Below are positions 8,524-18,028 of a stretch of 64,000 nucleotides of DNA, piece after piece. Origin of the DNA: CAVZZG01 sp963779685 (GTDB taxonomy: Bacteria > Actinomycetota > Thermoleophilia > Gaiellales > F1-60-MAGs149); NCBI GenBank assembly GCA_963779685.1, contig CAVZZG010000003.1, positions 248,001-312,000 on the forward strand, read 5' to 3'. The stretch's first letter is position 1. The number at the start of each line of letters is the position of its first letter. Under the pieces are notes generated by a model that was not told the origin of the DNA, did not search any database, and saw nothing but the letters and a program-made list of their open reading frames with translations. The position numbers were made by a program, and so were the translations under genes.

Positions 8524-9351
8524 GTGAGCAGCCAGCCCGCACAGCCAACGCGCACCGGCGCCCGTATCGAGGCGCTGTTCGAGCGCGACGTGATAGCGCC
8601 GATGGAGGACTTCAAGGATCCGTCGCAGGAGTGGCGCCGGCTGTTCTCGGAGGTCTTCGGGACGTTCCTGCTGGTACTGGTCGCCTGCGGTGGAGGCGTG
8701 ATGGGCGAGGCGTTCCCGAACACGATCAGCCGGACAGCGGCGGTCACGGCGCCGGGGCTGATGGTGCTGGGCGTGATCCTGTTCATGGGCAAGGTTTCGG
8801 GCGCCCATCTGAACCCCGCCGTCAGCATCGCGTTCTCGCTCCGCGGTGACTTCCCGTGGCGGCGCGTGCCCGGTTACATCGTCGCGCAGCTGGTCGGCGC
8901 GTCGCTCGCGGCCTGGTTCGTGCAGAGCGTCATCAATGCCTCCGCGAAGTTCGGTTCCAACTATCCCGCCGCGGGCTACTCGACCACGGACGCCTTCCTG
9001 ATGGAGGCAGTGCTCACGCTCGGTCTGGTGAGCGTGATCCTCGGCACGGCCTCGGGAGCGCAGAACCTGGGCGTGATCGGCGCGCTCGGCGTCTGTGGGT
9101 ACATCATCCTCGCTGGCCTCTGGGGAAGCCCGATCTCCGGCGCCTCCATGAATCCGGCCCGCACCTTCGGCCCCGATCTGGTCGGCGGGAGCTTCACCAG
9201 CTACTGGGTGTACGTCGCGGGCCCGCTGGTCGGGGCCGGGCTTGCCGTCGCGTTCGCGTTCATCCTGCGTGGCTACGGAGGCGGCCAGGCCGGATCCGGC
9301 GCCGCCCAGGGGGGTCTCGACACCGACGTCAAGAATCCCGACAAGGCCTGA
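8524..9351 (+). CDS. Aquaporin / MIP-family channel
   Basis: A 275-residue major intrinsic protein. Both pore motifs are present: SGAHLNPAVS (N97-P98-A99) and SGASMNPARTFGP (N210-P211-A212-R213), with the arginine of the selectivity filter. Six hydrophobic helices can be traced. An N-terminal cytosolic extension of about 38 residues (with VIAPMEDFKDPSQEWRR) and a Gly-rich tail are longer than in minimal aquaporins. Start is GTG 8524. Transports water or small neutral solutes; the filter residues are not enough to decide glycerol permeability. Paired with the K+ channel gene. Confidence 0.9.
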   Translation: MSSQPAQPTRTGARIEALFERDVIAPMEDFKDPSQEWRRLFSEVFGTFLLVLVACGGGVMGEAFPNTISRTAAVTAPGLMVLGVILFMGKVSGAHLNPAVSIAFSLRGDFPWRRVPGYIVAQLVGASLAAWFVQSVINASAKFGSNYPAAGYSTTDAFLMEAVLTLGLVSVILGTASGAQNLGVIGALGVCGYIILAGLWGSPISGASMNPARTFGPDLVGGSFTSYWVYVAGPLVGAGLAVAFAFILRGYGGGQAGSGAAQGGLDTDVKNPDKA

Positions 9352-9496
9352 CGGCGAAGCCGCGCGTGAGATGTACGAGCGCCGGTCGCGAGTCGGAGTG
9401 ACCGGAGGGAGACCAGGCCCGGGCGCTGGCGAGGCGTCCGGGCCGTCGGCCTAGGGCGATCGCCCCGAGCACGGTCAGGACCACTGGCTCAAGGGG

Positions 9497-9535
9497 CCCC
9501 GACGCTTCACCGGTCACCCCCCGACGCTTCACCGG
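9497..9535. repeat. 17-bp direct repeat in the sulfatase leader
   Basis: CCCCGACGCTTCACCGG occurs at 9497-9513 and again at 9519-9535, a 22-bp period. The second copy runs into the GGGAAACC motif at 9534. Could be a regulator-binding tandem or a replication slip. Confidence 0.5.
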
Positions 9536-9544
9536 GAAACCCCC
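9531..9544. promoter_or_regulatory. Candidate operator variant before sulfatase gene
   Basis: ACCGGGAAACCCCC resembles the left arm and spacer of the recurrent TGCGGGAAACCCGCA palindrome; the right arm is degenerate. It lies about 85 bp before the sulfatase start and is followed by CCTAGTCTTC, a string also found before coxB (48.78 kb). Confidence 0.3.
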
Positions 9545-9626
9545 TAGTCTTCAGTCGCCTGCGGCGAGGAGAAGCCGCGAGGGCAAGCCAACCGAACCGC
9601 GTCGGTTCCGCGCCGAGGGGCACCTT

Positions 9627-11984
9627 GTGAGCACACCGTTCAAGGGCACGATCAACGTCGACATCCGAGACTCGGTGCCGGACTGGACGCCGTTCGAGCC
9701 GCCCAAGGCCCCCGACGGGGCGCCGAGCGTGGTCTACATCGTGCTCGATGACGTCGGCTTCTCGGCGCTCGGCTGCTATGGCGGGCCGGTGGAGACACCG
9801 CATATCGACCGCATCGCCGACCAGGGCGTCCGGTACACGCAGTGGCACACGACGGCGCTGTGCTCGCCGACCCGGTCGTGTCTCCTGACGGGTCGTAACC
9901 ACACCCGCAACAGCATGGCCTGCATCACGGAGGCGGCGATCGGGTTCCCCAACGCCAGCGGGACGATTCCGCCGGAGAACGGCACCATCTCCGAGATCCT
10001 CGGCGAGCGCGGCTGGAACACCTACATGGTCGGGAAGTGGCATCTCTGTCCCGAGGACGAGATGAACCTCGCCTCCACGCGGCGCAACTGGCCGACCGGG
10101 CGCGGCTTCGAGCGCTGGTACGGATTCCTCGGTGCCGAGACCAGCCAGTGGTTCCCCGACCTCGTCTACGACAACCACCTCGTCGACCAGCCGAAGTCGC
10201 CGGAGGATGGCTACCACCTCACCGTCGACCTCACCGACAAGGCGATCGAGTTCATCATGGACGCGAAGGTCATCGCGCCCGAGAAGCCGTTCTTCCTCTA
10301 CTACGCGCCGGGCGCGTGCCACGCACCGCACCATGCCCCGAAGGAGTGGATCGACAAGTACCGCGGCCGGTTCGACATGGGCTACGAGGCGATGCGCGAG
10401 CAGACGCTGGCCCGCCAGAAGCAGCTCGGGCTCCTCCCGGCGGACACCGAGTTGCCGCCGATCAACCCGATCGGCACCTCCGAGACGCGAACGGGGCCGG
10501 GCGGCAAGCCGTTCCCGCCGCTCGATGTCACGCGCCCGTGGGACTCGCTGTCGGCCGAGGAGAAGACGCTGTTCTCTCGCATGGCGGAGGTGTACGCCGG
10601 GTTCCTCGCCCACGCCGACGACCAGATCGGACGCCTGCTCGGCTTCCTCGAGGAGTACGGCTGGCGCGAGAACACCATCGTCGTCCTGGTGTCCGACAAT
10701 GGCGCGTCCGGCGAGGGCGGTCCGAACGGCTCCGTGAACGAGATGAAGTTCATGAACGGCATCCCCGACTCCATGGAGGCCAACCTCCCGCTGCTCGACG
10801 ACCTCGGGTCGCCGAAGACCTACAACCACTATCCCAACGGCTGGGCGATGGCGTTCAACACGCCGTTCAAGATGTGGAAGCGCTACGAGTTCAACGGCGG
10901 CACGAGCGACCCGTGCATCATCTCCTGGCCGGCCGGGATGAAGGCCAAGGGCGAGATCCGCGACCAGTACCACCATGCGATCGATATCGTGCCGACGATC
11001 CTCGATGCGCTGCAGGTCGAGGCGCCGGCGGCGATCAAGGGCCACACCCAGAGCCGCTTCGACGGCGTCAGCATGCGCTATAGCCTCGATGCCCCGGATG
11101 CCCCGACGGCGCGGCCGACGCAGTTCTACGCGATGCTCGGCTCGCGGGCGATCTGGCACGACGGCTGGAAGGCCGTCACGAACCACCCGACGATCGCCGG
11201 CTGGAGCAACTTCAACGACGACGAGTGGGAGCTCTACCACACCGACGTCGACCGTTCGGAGCTGCACAACCTCGCCGACGAGCATCCCGAGAAGGTGCGC
11301 GAGCTCGTGAACCTCTGGTTCGCCGAGGCCGGCGCGAACGGCGCGTTCCCGCTCGACGACCGGTCGGCGCTCGAGATCATCCTCACGCCACGCCCGGTGC
11401 TCTCGCCACCGCGCAATCGGTACGTCTACTTCCCGGGAACGGCCGAGGTGCCGGAGTCACAGGCCGTCAACGTCCGCAACCGCTCGTTCGCGATCGGGGC
11501 GCTGGTCGACATCCCGGCGCCGGGCGCACAGGGAGTCCTGTTCGCGCACGGATCGCCCTTCGGCGGTCACGCGATCTATGTCAAGGACAACCGCCTGCAC
11601 TACGTCTACAACTTCGTCGGCATGTCGGAGGAGCACGTCGTGGGGACGGCCGACATCCCGACCGGGACGAACCTCATCCTGTCGGCGTCGTTCGACAAGG
11701 ACGGCGAGGACCCGCCCGGCGTCGCGACCGGCCTCCTCTCGCTCTGGCACGGCGACGTCAAGGTCGGCGAGCAGCGGATCAAGACGCAGCCCGGCAAGTT
11801 CATGATCGCCGGCGAGGGCCTCTGCATCGGGCGCGACGGCGGTGCCGGCGTGACCGTCGACTACCCCGGCGTGGAGCCATGGTCCTTCACGGGCGGCACG
11901 ATCCATAGGGTCGCAGTCGACGTCAGCGGCGAGCCCTACCTCGACCTCGAGCGCGAGGCCGTCGCGATGCTCATGCGGGAATAG
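9627..11984 (+). CDS. Arylsulfatase-type type I sulfatase
   Basis: A 785-residue sulfatase. The catalytic signature CSPTRSCLLTGR begins at C79, the cysteine converted to formylglycine by the maturation enzyme; metal ligands are visible at VLDDVGFSALGCYGG (D41, D42), VLVSDNGASGEGG (D-N) and HHAIDIVPTIL. The length and the extended C-terminal beta-rich region (residues about 570-785) match the large atsA-like arylsulfatases of actinobacteria and proteobacteria. No signal peptide is seen, so action is predicted to be cytoplasmic. GTG start 9627 preceded by GAGGGG. No formylglycine-generating enzyme gene lies in the window. Sulfate-ester scavenging is the likely role. Confidence 0.92.
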   Translation: MSTPFKGTINVDIRDSVPDWTPFEPPKAPDGAPSVVYIVLDDVGFSALGCYGGPVETPHIDRIADQGVRYTQWHTTALCSPTRSCLLTGRNHTRNSMACITEAAIGFPNASGTIPPENGTISEILGERGWNTYMVGKWHLCPEDEMNLASTRRNWPTGRGFERWYGFLGAETSQWFPDLVYDNHLVDQPKSPEDGYHLTVDLTDKAIEFIMDAKVIAPEKPFFLYYAPGACHAPHHAPKEWIDKYRGRFDMGYEAMREQTLARQKQLGLLPADTELPPINPIGTSETRTGPGGKPFPPLDVTRPWDSLSAEEKTLFSRMAEVYAGFLAHADDQIGRLLGFLEEYGWRENTIVVLVSDNGASGEGGPNGSVNEMKFMNGIPDSMEANLPLLDDLGSPKTYNHYPNGWAMAFNTPFKMWKRYEFNGGTSDPCIISWPAGMKAKGEIRDQYHHAIDIVPTILDALQVEAPAAIKGHTQSRFDGVSMRYSLDAPDAPTARPTQFYAMLGSRAIWHDGWKAVTNHPTIAGWSNFNDDEWELYHTDVDRSELHNLADEHPEKVRELVNLWFAEAGANGAFPLDDRSALEIILTPRPVLSPPRNRYVYFPGTAEVPESQAVNVRNRSFAIGALVDIPAPGAQGVLFAHGSPFGGHAIYVKDNRLHYVYNFVGMSEEHVVGTADIPTGTNLILSASFDKDGEDPPGVATGLLSLWHGDVKVGEQRIKTQPGKFMIAGEGLCIGRDGGAGVTVDYPGVEPWSFTGGTIHRVAVDVSGEPYLDLEREAVAMLMRE

Positions 11985-12041
11985 CCCGGCGTGGGCGCGG
12001 CCGCAGGCGAGCGGGCCGGCCAGGTACCGAACCAGGTCTTG

Positions 12042-13637
12042 ATGGGTCGCGCGAATTGTGAGACGCTGGGGCCTCTCGTGCGACGACCATGGCGCGTGCT
12101 CGTCCCCTCGGCGTTCGGCGTGGCGCTTCTCTGGAGCGTGGCCGCGATCTCGCTGGCTGCGCCGGGCTCCACGTGCGCAACCTGCGTGCCTCCGGCCCGT
12201 TCCCTGCAGGCCTCGCCGCCCCCTTCGCTGCTCGGCACCGAAGTTCGCCGGATCCTCCCCGGCGGACCGGTGAAGCCCCGCCTCAAGAACGGCCGGCTCG
12301 TGGCGCGGCCGACGTCGCGGGCGGTCGTGAAGGCGATCGTCGCCCGGTTCTCGGCCGCTGAGCCGGTGCTCCTCGCCAGCCTGCAATCGGCGCTCGCCAC
12401 ACACGGGACGGCAGTGCACCCACCCGGCACCCGCTCGCTGGCAGGGCTGTCGTCGACGGCGCCGACGGTTAACGTCAATCCCAACGGCTCCGCCTCCGCC
12501 GGCCTCGGCTTCGGGGGCACGGTGTCGGGCTCCAGGGTGCACGGGTCGCTCGACCTCACCGTCGACACGGCTGGCCGCCTCGGGGCCGGACTCGACGTCA
12601 CGACCACCGACCGGTCGGGCGGGACGAAGTCGTGGGGATTCACCTACAAGGGCGGGTCGAATGGCCAGTTCGGCACGGGCCGTGATTGCCCGGACAGCAC
12701 CGGCACCCTCGACCTCTCCAGCGACGACGAGGTCACCACCCGCACCGGCGAGACGTTCGGACCGAAGTGGGTCAGCCTGGGCGCCGTCAAGGAGGCGATC
12801 CGGGTCAGGGTGCGGTCGAGCGCCCAGGTCCACTTCGGCGCGGACGGCCGGGCGCTGCCATTCACCGTCACCGTCAGCGCCAGCGTGGCCTACAAACGCA
12901 CTGGGCGCGCACTGTTCCTCCACAGCAAGTCGCGGATGTCCGCGTCCCGGTCGATGACCGGCACGCTCGACCCGGCGACCGGGGCCACGTCGGGGGGAAC
13001 GACCACGTCGAGCGCACATACCTCCGGCTTCGACGGGACCCAGGCAGCCGCCGACGCGGAGGCCGCAGCGCTCGTCAAGAAGATGGTGGACGAGGAGGTC
13101 GCCCGGATCCTCAAGAAGGTCCGCGACGCGGAGCTGAAGTGCGGCCACTACGACGTGACGCTGTCGCTGACGACCTACGCCAATTTCGCCACCCATACCT
13201 CGCAGGGCGGCGTCAACGCCATCCTGACGGCCGTGCCGGACGTCTTGGCGATCGGCCCTCCCCGCTTCACCGGCATGCTCCCGGTGCTCTACGAGAACCT
13301 GATCTTCACGTCACTGATCCCGCCGTGCACGATGATCAGTCCCGTCTCGAGCGTCGCCACGCTGCAGGTGGAGATCCAGCCGTTGTCGACCACGGCGGCG
13401 CAGGTATCCTGGCACGCCGACCCATCGCTGGTCGCAACCGCGACGGTTTCGTGCCCGTCGACGGAGGGTCCCGTGGACATTCCCGGTCAGCCCGGTCCGG
13501 CGCTTGTGGCGCCCGATCCGATGAGCTTCCAGGTGCCGCTCGAAGGCGGCACGGTCGCCATTGCCGGCGGCCTCACCGCGTCCGGCGGCGGCTGGGTTCA
13601 CGCCGGGACGATGACCGTCACGAGACGGTTCCCGTAG
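12042..13637 (+). CDS. Secreted hypothetical protein
   Basis: About 531 residues, not assigned to a family. The N-terminus (VRRPWRVLVPSAFGVALLWSVAAISLAAPGSTCATC) is a signal peptide or anchor, with a CATC motif right after the hydrophobic core. The mature part is rich in Gly/Ser/Thr/Val beta segments (residues 140-300) and has a short charged helix (AADAEAAALVKKMVDEEVARILKKVRDAELKCG). The start is uncertain: ATG 12042, GTG 12078 just before the RRPWR stretch, or GTG 11991. It follows the sulfatase by a few bases and converges on the PilZ gene. Cell-surface location is inferred; function unknown. Confidence 0.65.
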   Translation: MGRANCETLGPLVRRPWRVLVPSAFGVALLWSVAAISLAAPGSTCATCVPPARSLQASPPPSLLGTEVRRILPGGPVKPRLKNGRLVARPTSRAVVKAIVARFSAAEPVLLASLQSALATHGTAVHPPGTRSLAGLSSTAPTVNVNPNGSASAGLGFGGTVSGSRVHGSLDLTVDTAGRLGAGLDVTTTDRSGGTKSWGFTYKGGSNGQFGTGRDCPDSTGTLDLSSDDEVTTRTGETFGPKWVSLGAVKEAIRVRVRSSAQVHFGADGRALPFTVTVSASVAYKRTGRALFLHSKSRMSASRSMTGTLDPATGATSGGTTTSSAHTSGFDGTQAAADAEAAALVKKMVDEEVARILKKVRDAELKCGHYDVTLSLTTYANFATHTSQGGVNAILTAVPDVLAIGPPRFTGMLPVLYENLIFTSLIPPCTMISPVSSVATLQVEIQPLSTTAAQVSWHADPSLVATATVSCPSTEGPVDIPGQPGPALVAPDPMSFQVPLEGGTVAIAGGLTASGGGWVHAGTMTVTRRFP

Positions 13638-13670
13638 GCTCCCACCGACCTGAATTGGCTCGGCTCGGCG

Positions 13671-14315
13671 CTACTCGGCAGTCTGGCGGCTGGCAGCGGC
13701 GTTGCGCCAGGCGAGGATCAGGTCCTGGTCGGCGCGCGATTCCGGCACGAAGCGGAACCCGAAGGTGCAGTGACCGAACGCCGCCGGCGCCGACCAGACC
13801 ACGACCGCGTTGACCCAACGCGGCTGCCCGGCCGGGTCGAGCGTCACCTGCACCGGGGTGCCGACGGCGAGAGCCGGGCCGTGACCCGTGGCGCCGAGAC
13901 CGCCGGCCGAGATGTCGAGCGCCGCCAGGTCACGCTTGACGGCGTTCGGCGGGTACGTCTCGCAGACGACCGGAGCGCGGAAGGCCGGGAAGCGGACCGA
14001 GTGACGGACGGCGTCGCCGTCCCAGGCGTCTGGCGCCGCGGCCACCAGGTCGGGGCCGCCCGCCGGCCCCGGCCGGCACACCGTCTCGGCGTACCAGGCG
14101 CGCCCGTCCCTCAGGTACCGGCGCAGACCGACGCGCCCGAACCGCCACTCCGCCTCGGCCGGCAACCTGAGCCCGATCACGTCGTCGCCGGCCTCCACGA
14201 CCGTCGCGCTGATGCTCACGCCCCGGAGCGGATCCTCGACGTTGATCACCTCGCCGATCTCGACGAGTGGCGCCTCGGCGGTCTCCGGTGTTGCGTCGTT
14301 CTCGATCACACTCAT
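13671..14315 (-). CDS. PilZ-domain protein (possible c-di-GMP receptor)
   Basis: A 214-residue protein with an N-terminal YcgR-N-like beta barrel (residues 15-95, including a WRFGRVGLRRYLRDGRAWYAE stretch) and a C-terminal PilZ fold. The PilZ signature is R-HSVRFPAFRAPVVCE (the R of RxxxR at the domain start) and ALDISAGGLGATG, corresponding to the D/NxSxxG motif that binds c-di-GMP. The first motif (RHSVR) is close to the RxxxR consensus, so binding is plausible. Usually such proteins control motility or surface polysaccharide. Single gene, convergent with the secreted protein gene. Confidence 0.8.
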   Translation of the reverse strand: MSVIENDATPETAEAPLVEIGEVINVEDPLRGVSISATVVEAGDDVIGLRLPAEAEWRFGRVGLRRYLRDGRAWYAETVCRPGPAGGPDLVAAAPDAWDGDAVRHSVRFPAFRAPVVCETYPPNAVKRDLAALDISAGGLGATGHGPALAVGTPVQVTLDPAGQPRWVNAVVVWSAPAAFGHCTFGFRFVPESRADQDLILAWRNAAASRQTAE

Positions 14316-14416
14316 GCCTCATCCCCCCGTTTCCAACCCTACTGATGTTCCGGCCGGCGCTCGGTCGGGCCCGGCACGCGACCGGCGAGAACCGCCGGTA
14401 GCTCCGTATACCTCCC

Positions 14417-15913
14417 ATGAGTTCGAGCAGGATCCTCCCGCCGCCCGCGCACGGACAGCGTGTCCGCGTGCACGATTCCGGTGTGCGCACACCACCGTGC
14501 AGCCTCCGTCGCGCCGCCGGGCTGGTCGCGCTGGCGGCGTCGGCGGCCCTGAGTGGTGGCGCGATCGCCCGGGCCGCCACGAATGACATCCGCTGCGCCG
14601 GCGCCGTCGGCGACGCCGCGCTCGCCTGCAGGTACCAACCAGTGCTCGTGTTCGCGCCGGGCGAGGCGTACCGCGCCCGCCCCGCGGAGCTCCTGCTCCA
14701 GGCAACGTCGGATGGGCCGGCCTTCCTCCGGATCGGCAACCCGCCGCTGGAGAGCGTCCCGCTGGACGGCACGCTGGCCGGCCTCGCCGGCGCGGAGGCG
14801 CTCCTGGTGCGCCGCCATCCGGGGGCGGCGCCGCTCGCGATCGACGCTCCCGCGGCCTCGACCGACGTCGCCGGCCAGGAAGCGGCGCAGCGGGAGATCC
14901 TGGCGTCGGCGCCGGGGCAGTTCCCGCTCACCCAGTACGTCGTCGTCCGGCCGGAGCGGCGACGGGTGATCGCGATCGAGTACTGGTTCTTCTACTACGC
15001 CGACGCCCTGCCGCTGACCTGCATCGCGGGGACGCAGACGCACGAGGGCGACTGGGAGCACGTCACCGTGCTCGTGAAGCGACGTCCCGGTGGAGCGGTC
15101 GTGCCGCTCGGCGCCGACTACGGCTGGCACTCGTCGAGCTCGACCGTCACCTGGGCCTCGCTGCTGCACCGGCGCCGGACGCATCCGGTCGTGTTCGTGG
15201 CCAGGGGCAGCCACGCCTCGTACCCGCTGCCCGGCGACTATGCCCCGCCCACCCGGTCCGGGAGCGGCTTCGTCCGGTGCTTCACCGACCACACCGGGCC
15301 GCGGACTGCAATGCCGCGCGCGCCCCGCGAGCGATTGCGCTGGCTCCGGCGGCGGACGCCGGGGTTCACGGCCGGCACGACCCGCCTGCTGTGGGGCGAG
15401 GAGCCGCCCTCGCCCGGCCTGGTGGATGACGAGGGACCCGTCACGCCGGTCCACCAGCGCCCGTTCGGAAACCCGCTGGGCGTCGCCTCGCAGGCGGCCC
15501 CGCTGGCAGAGCTCGCGCCGGTCGCGGCTCTCTGCGCGACTACCGGAAGCGAGCTTCGACTCGTCCGCAACGGTCGCGTCGTGCTCGGCTACGGCGGCCC
15601 GGTGGTCAGTCCCGACGGGTGGTACGTGAGGTCGCTGCCCTGGCTCGCGGCGTCGGCGTCGTGGTTCTCGCTGGACGCCGCGCTCCCGAACCGCTGCGCG
15701 CCGCCGGCTGGCGCGCGCGGTGTGTGGAGCGAGCTGATCCTGCGCTCCCCCGGCGCGCTGGGGTCGGCCGTCGTCGAGCAGGTCAGAAGCCCGGCCACGG
15801 CGGCGGCCGGTAGGCGCGACAGCCTGGTGCTCTGCAATCCGCTGGTCTATCCATCGACGCCCGCGCCCGCCCGAACGACGGCGAGGTGCGTCGATCCGGT
15901 GCCGTCAGGCTGA
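14417..15913 (+). CDS. Secreted VPS62-like (DUF946) protein
   Basis: A 498-residue protein with a signal-peptide-like segment (LRRAAGLVALAASAALSGGAIARA, residues about 30-53; a GTG start at 14483 would put it nearer the N-terminus). The body has the marks of the vacuolar-sorting-62-like family: YWFFYYADALPL, THEGDWEHVTVLV, and ARGSHASYPLPGDY. These EGDWE and SHASYP motifs recur in fungal and bacterial homologues whose role is unknown. Six or more cysteines in the mature part could form disulfides, fitting export. Its 3' end overlaps the GNAT gene by 9 bp, convergent. Confidence 0.75.
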   Translation: MSSSRILPPPAHGQRVRVHDSGVRTPPCSLRRAAGLVALAASAALSGGAIARAATNDIRCAGAVGDAALACRYQPVLVFAPGEAYRARPAELLLQATSDGPAFLRIGNPPLESVPLDGTLAGLAGAEALLVRRHPGAAPLAIDAPAASTDVAGQEAAQREILASAPGQFPLTQYVVVRPERRRVIAIEYWFFYYADALPLTCIAGTQTHEGDWEHVTVLVKRRPGGAVVPLGADYGWHSSSSTVTWASLLHRRRTHPVVFVARGSHASYPLPGDYAPPTRSGSGFVRCFTDHTGPRTAMPRAPRERLRWLRRRTPGFTAGTTRLLWGEEPPSPGLVDDEGPVTPVHQRPFGNPLGVASQAAPLAELAPVAALCATTGSELRLVRNGRVVLGYGGPVVSPDGWYVRSLPWLAASASWFSLDAALPNRCAPPAGARGVWSELILRSPGALGSAVVEQVRSPATAAAGRRDSLVLCNPLVYPSTPAPARTTARCVDPVPSG

Positions 15914-16498
15914 CGCCAGGCGCGCTTCGAGCAGCGCCCGCACCTCCGGCCAGTCGTCGTCGATCACCGAGAAGATCGCGACGTCGCGCAGGCCCGGGCC
16001 GTCGGCGCGGCGGGAGTGCTTGCGCATGATGCCCTCGAAGGTCGCGCCGACGCCGGCAATCCCCCGCCGCGAGCGACTGTTGCGGGCATCGGTCTTGAGC
16101 GTGACGCGGGTGGCGCCGAGCACGTCGAATGCGTGGCCGAGCAGGAGCAGCTTGGCTTCCGGGTTGACGGACGTTCCCTGCCAGGGGCCGCCGTACCAGG
16201 TGTGGCCGATCTCGATCCTGCCGTCGTCCGGCGCGATGTCGAGGTAGCTGGACGAGCCGATGGCACGGCCGGTGGCGACCAGCACGACGGCGAAGGCGAA
16301 CCGCACGCCGCGCGCGGTCTCGTCCAGCGCCTGCACCAGCCACGCCTCGAGCCCGCCAGCCTGCAGCGAGGGGCCGTATACGGTAAAGGCGCCGGCGTCG
16401 GCCGCGATGGCCGCGGCCAGGTCGTCGCGGTGCGCCAGCGCAAGCGGCTCGAGCCGGATCGCGCTGCCCACCAGGGTCACGGGGGTTGGCGCCTGCAT
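15905..16498 (-). CDS. GNAT-family N-acetyltransferase (RimJ/RimL type)
   Basis: About 197 residues from ATG 16498 (MQAPTPVTLVGSAIRLEPL). It has the RimJ-like start (RLEPLALAHRDDLAAAI), the strand IGSSSYLDI, the acetyl-CoA loop region IGHTWYGGPWQGTSVNPEAKLLLLGHAF, and TLKTDARNSRSRRGIAGVGATFEGIMRKH, typical of acetyltransferases acting on protein N-termini or amines. The open frame extends upstream to 16570 but that part overlaps the ATP-grasp promoter. Substrate not predicted. Confidence 0.85.
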   Translation of the reverse strand: MQAPTPVTLVGSAIRLEPLALAHRDDLAAAIAADAGAFTVYGPSLQAGGLEAWLVQALDETARGVRFAFAVVLVATGRAIGSSSYLDIAPDDGRIEIGHTWYGGPWQGTSVNPEAKLLLLGHAFDVLGATRVTLKTDARNSRSRRGIAGVGATFEGIMRKHSRRADGPGLRDVAIFSVIDDDWPEVRALLEARLASA

Positions 16499-16555
16499 CG
16501 GCGAACAGTACCTGTGGAGCGGTAGCATCCCGTCCGGCCCACGAGGAGGCATCCG

Positions 16556-18025
16556 ATGAGCGCCGTGCACCGGTCAGCCACGTTGAACGGGATGTCCGAG
16601 ATCCGCGCGTACCTGCGCACCAACGAGACGCCGATCTACTTCGTCTCGCCGACCGCGTTCAACCTCCTCGGTCTCGACCGGTGGCTGCGGGATCTCTGGT
16701 TCGTGACCTACTTCGACTCGTTCGAGGGCACCCATCCGCGGGTCTTCGTGCCCCGCGAACGCCCGTACCGGGAGTTCGGGTCGATCGAGGAGATCTGCAC
16801 GTACCTGCTCGGCCACAAGGAGGTCGTGCAGCTGGTCGAGCGGCGCGGTCACGGCAAGGCCGCCTTCGTGATGTTCGACGAGGACACCGCCGCCGCGGCC
16901 GCCGACCTCGGGCTCGAGGTCATCCATCCCTCCGCCTCGCTGCGCAAGCGGCTCGACTCGAAGATCGTCACCACCCAGCTGGCCGACGAGGCCGGCGTGG
17001 CCAGCGTGCCCAACGTGCTCGGTCGCGCCGCGAGCTTCGCCGACCTGCGCTCGCTCGCCACGGCGGCGGGCCTGGGCGAAGATCTCGTGGTGCAGACGCC
17101 CTACGGCGACTCGGGCCGCACCACCTACTTCGTGCGCGGCGAGGCGGACTGGGACGCGAAGGCCGACCAGCTCGCGAGCCAGGAGCTGAAGATCATGCGC
17201 CGGATCCGCCCTCGGGAGGTGTGCGTCGAGGCCGTCATCACCCGGCACGGCACCCTCGTCGGCCCGTTCGTCGCCTCGCTGGTCGGCCGGCCCGAGCTGA
17301 CGCCCTACCGCGGCGGCTGGTGCGGCAACGACATCTATCCGGGCGTGCTGAGCGAGGCCCAGCACCAGGCGGCGATCGGCATGACCCAGCGCCTCGGCAC
17401 GCGGTTGGCGCAGGACGGCTACAAGGGGTTCTTCGAGGTCGATTACCTGGTCGACGACGACACCGGTGAGGTCTACCTCGGCGAGATCAACCCCCGCGTG
17501 TCGGGGCTCACTCCCATCACCCACGTCACGCTGGGCGCGTACTCCGACGTGCCGCTGTTCCTGTTCCACGTGCTCGAGTACCTGGATGTCGACTACCAGA
17601 TCGACGTGGCCGAGATCAACGACCGGTGGGTGCGGCTGGCCGCCGACGACGTCTGGAGCCAGCTGATCATCAAGGAGCCGGAGGATCGAGTCGAGCAGCT
17701 CACGGCGGCGCCGCGGACCGGCGTCTGGCGGATGGCGGCCGACGGGAGCGTGTCGTTCGCCCGGTTCGGGCACGACTGGCACAGCCTGGTCGACGAGGAC
17801 GAGGCGTTCTACCTGCGGGTGGCGGCGCCCGGCGACTACCGCTACCGGGGTGCCGACCTCGGCGTGCTCCTCGCCCGGGGCCGCATGGCGACCGATGACG
17901 GCGGGCTCACCGAGCGGTGCCAGGCCTGGATCGCGGGCATCCGCGGCTGCTTCGCCGGCCTGCCCGTGGCGCCGGCGGAAGCGGCCGAGGCGCCGCAGGC
18001 CAGCCTGGCCTTCAAGGGGACGTAG
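16556..18025 (+). CDS. ATP-grasp ligase (carbamoyl-phosphate synthase/biotin-carboxylase-like)
   Basis: A 489-residue ATP-grasp enzyme. Residues 115-185 hold the substrate/ATP loop (SLRKRLDSKIVTTQLADEAGVASVPNVLG and LVVQTPYGDSGRTTYFV, the Gly-rich flexible loop), and residues 300-330 the metal site (FFEVDYLVDDDTGEVYLGEINPRVSG with the E-x-N-x-R triad). ATP-grasp enzymes join a carboxylate, as acyl phosphate, to an amine or thiol. GGAGG at 16545-16549 fixes ATG 16556. The Ntn hydrolase gene begins 3 bp after its stop, so the two are translated together and should act on related amide bonds. The exact substrate is unknown. Confidence 0.85.
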   Translation: MSAVHRSATLNGMSEIRAYLRTNETPIYFVSPTAFNLLGLDRWLRDLWFVTYFDSFEGTHPRVFVPRERPYREFGSIEEICTYLLGHKEVVQLVERRGHGKAAFVMFDEDTAAAAADLGLEVIHPSASLRKRLDSKIVTTQLADEAGVASVPNVLGRAASFADLRSLATAAGLGEDLVVQTPYGDSGRTTYFVRGEADWDAKADQLASQELKIMRRIRPREVCVEAVITRHGTLVGPFVASLVGRPELTPYRGGWCGNDIYPGVLSEAQHQAAIGMTQRLGTRLAQDGYKGFFEVDYLVDDDTGEVYLGEINPRVSGLTPITHVTLGAYSDVPLFLFHVLEYLDVDYQIDVAEINDRWVRLAADDVWSQLIIKEPEDRVEQLTAAPRTGVWRMAADGSVSFARFGHDWHSLVDEDEAFYLRVAAPGDYRYRGADLGVLLARGRMATDDGGLTERCQAWIAGIRGCFAGLPVAPAEAAEAPQASLAFKGT

Positions 18026-18028
18026 GGG

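Noticed and set aside
9507..11285. 592-residue minus-strand frame
   Set aside because: Shadow of the sulfatase gene, low-complexity Arg/Val-rich and no motif.
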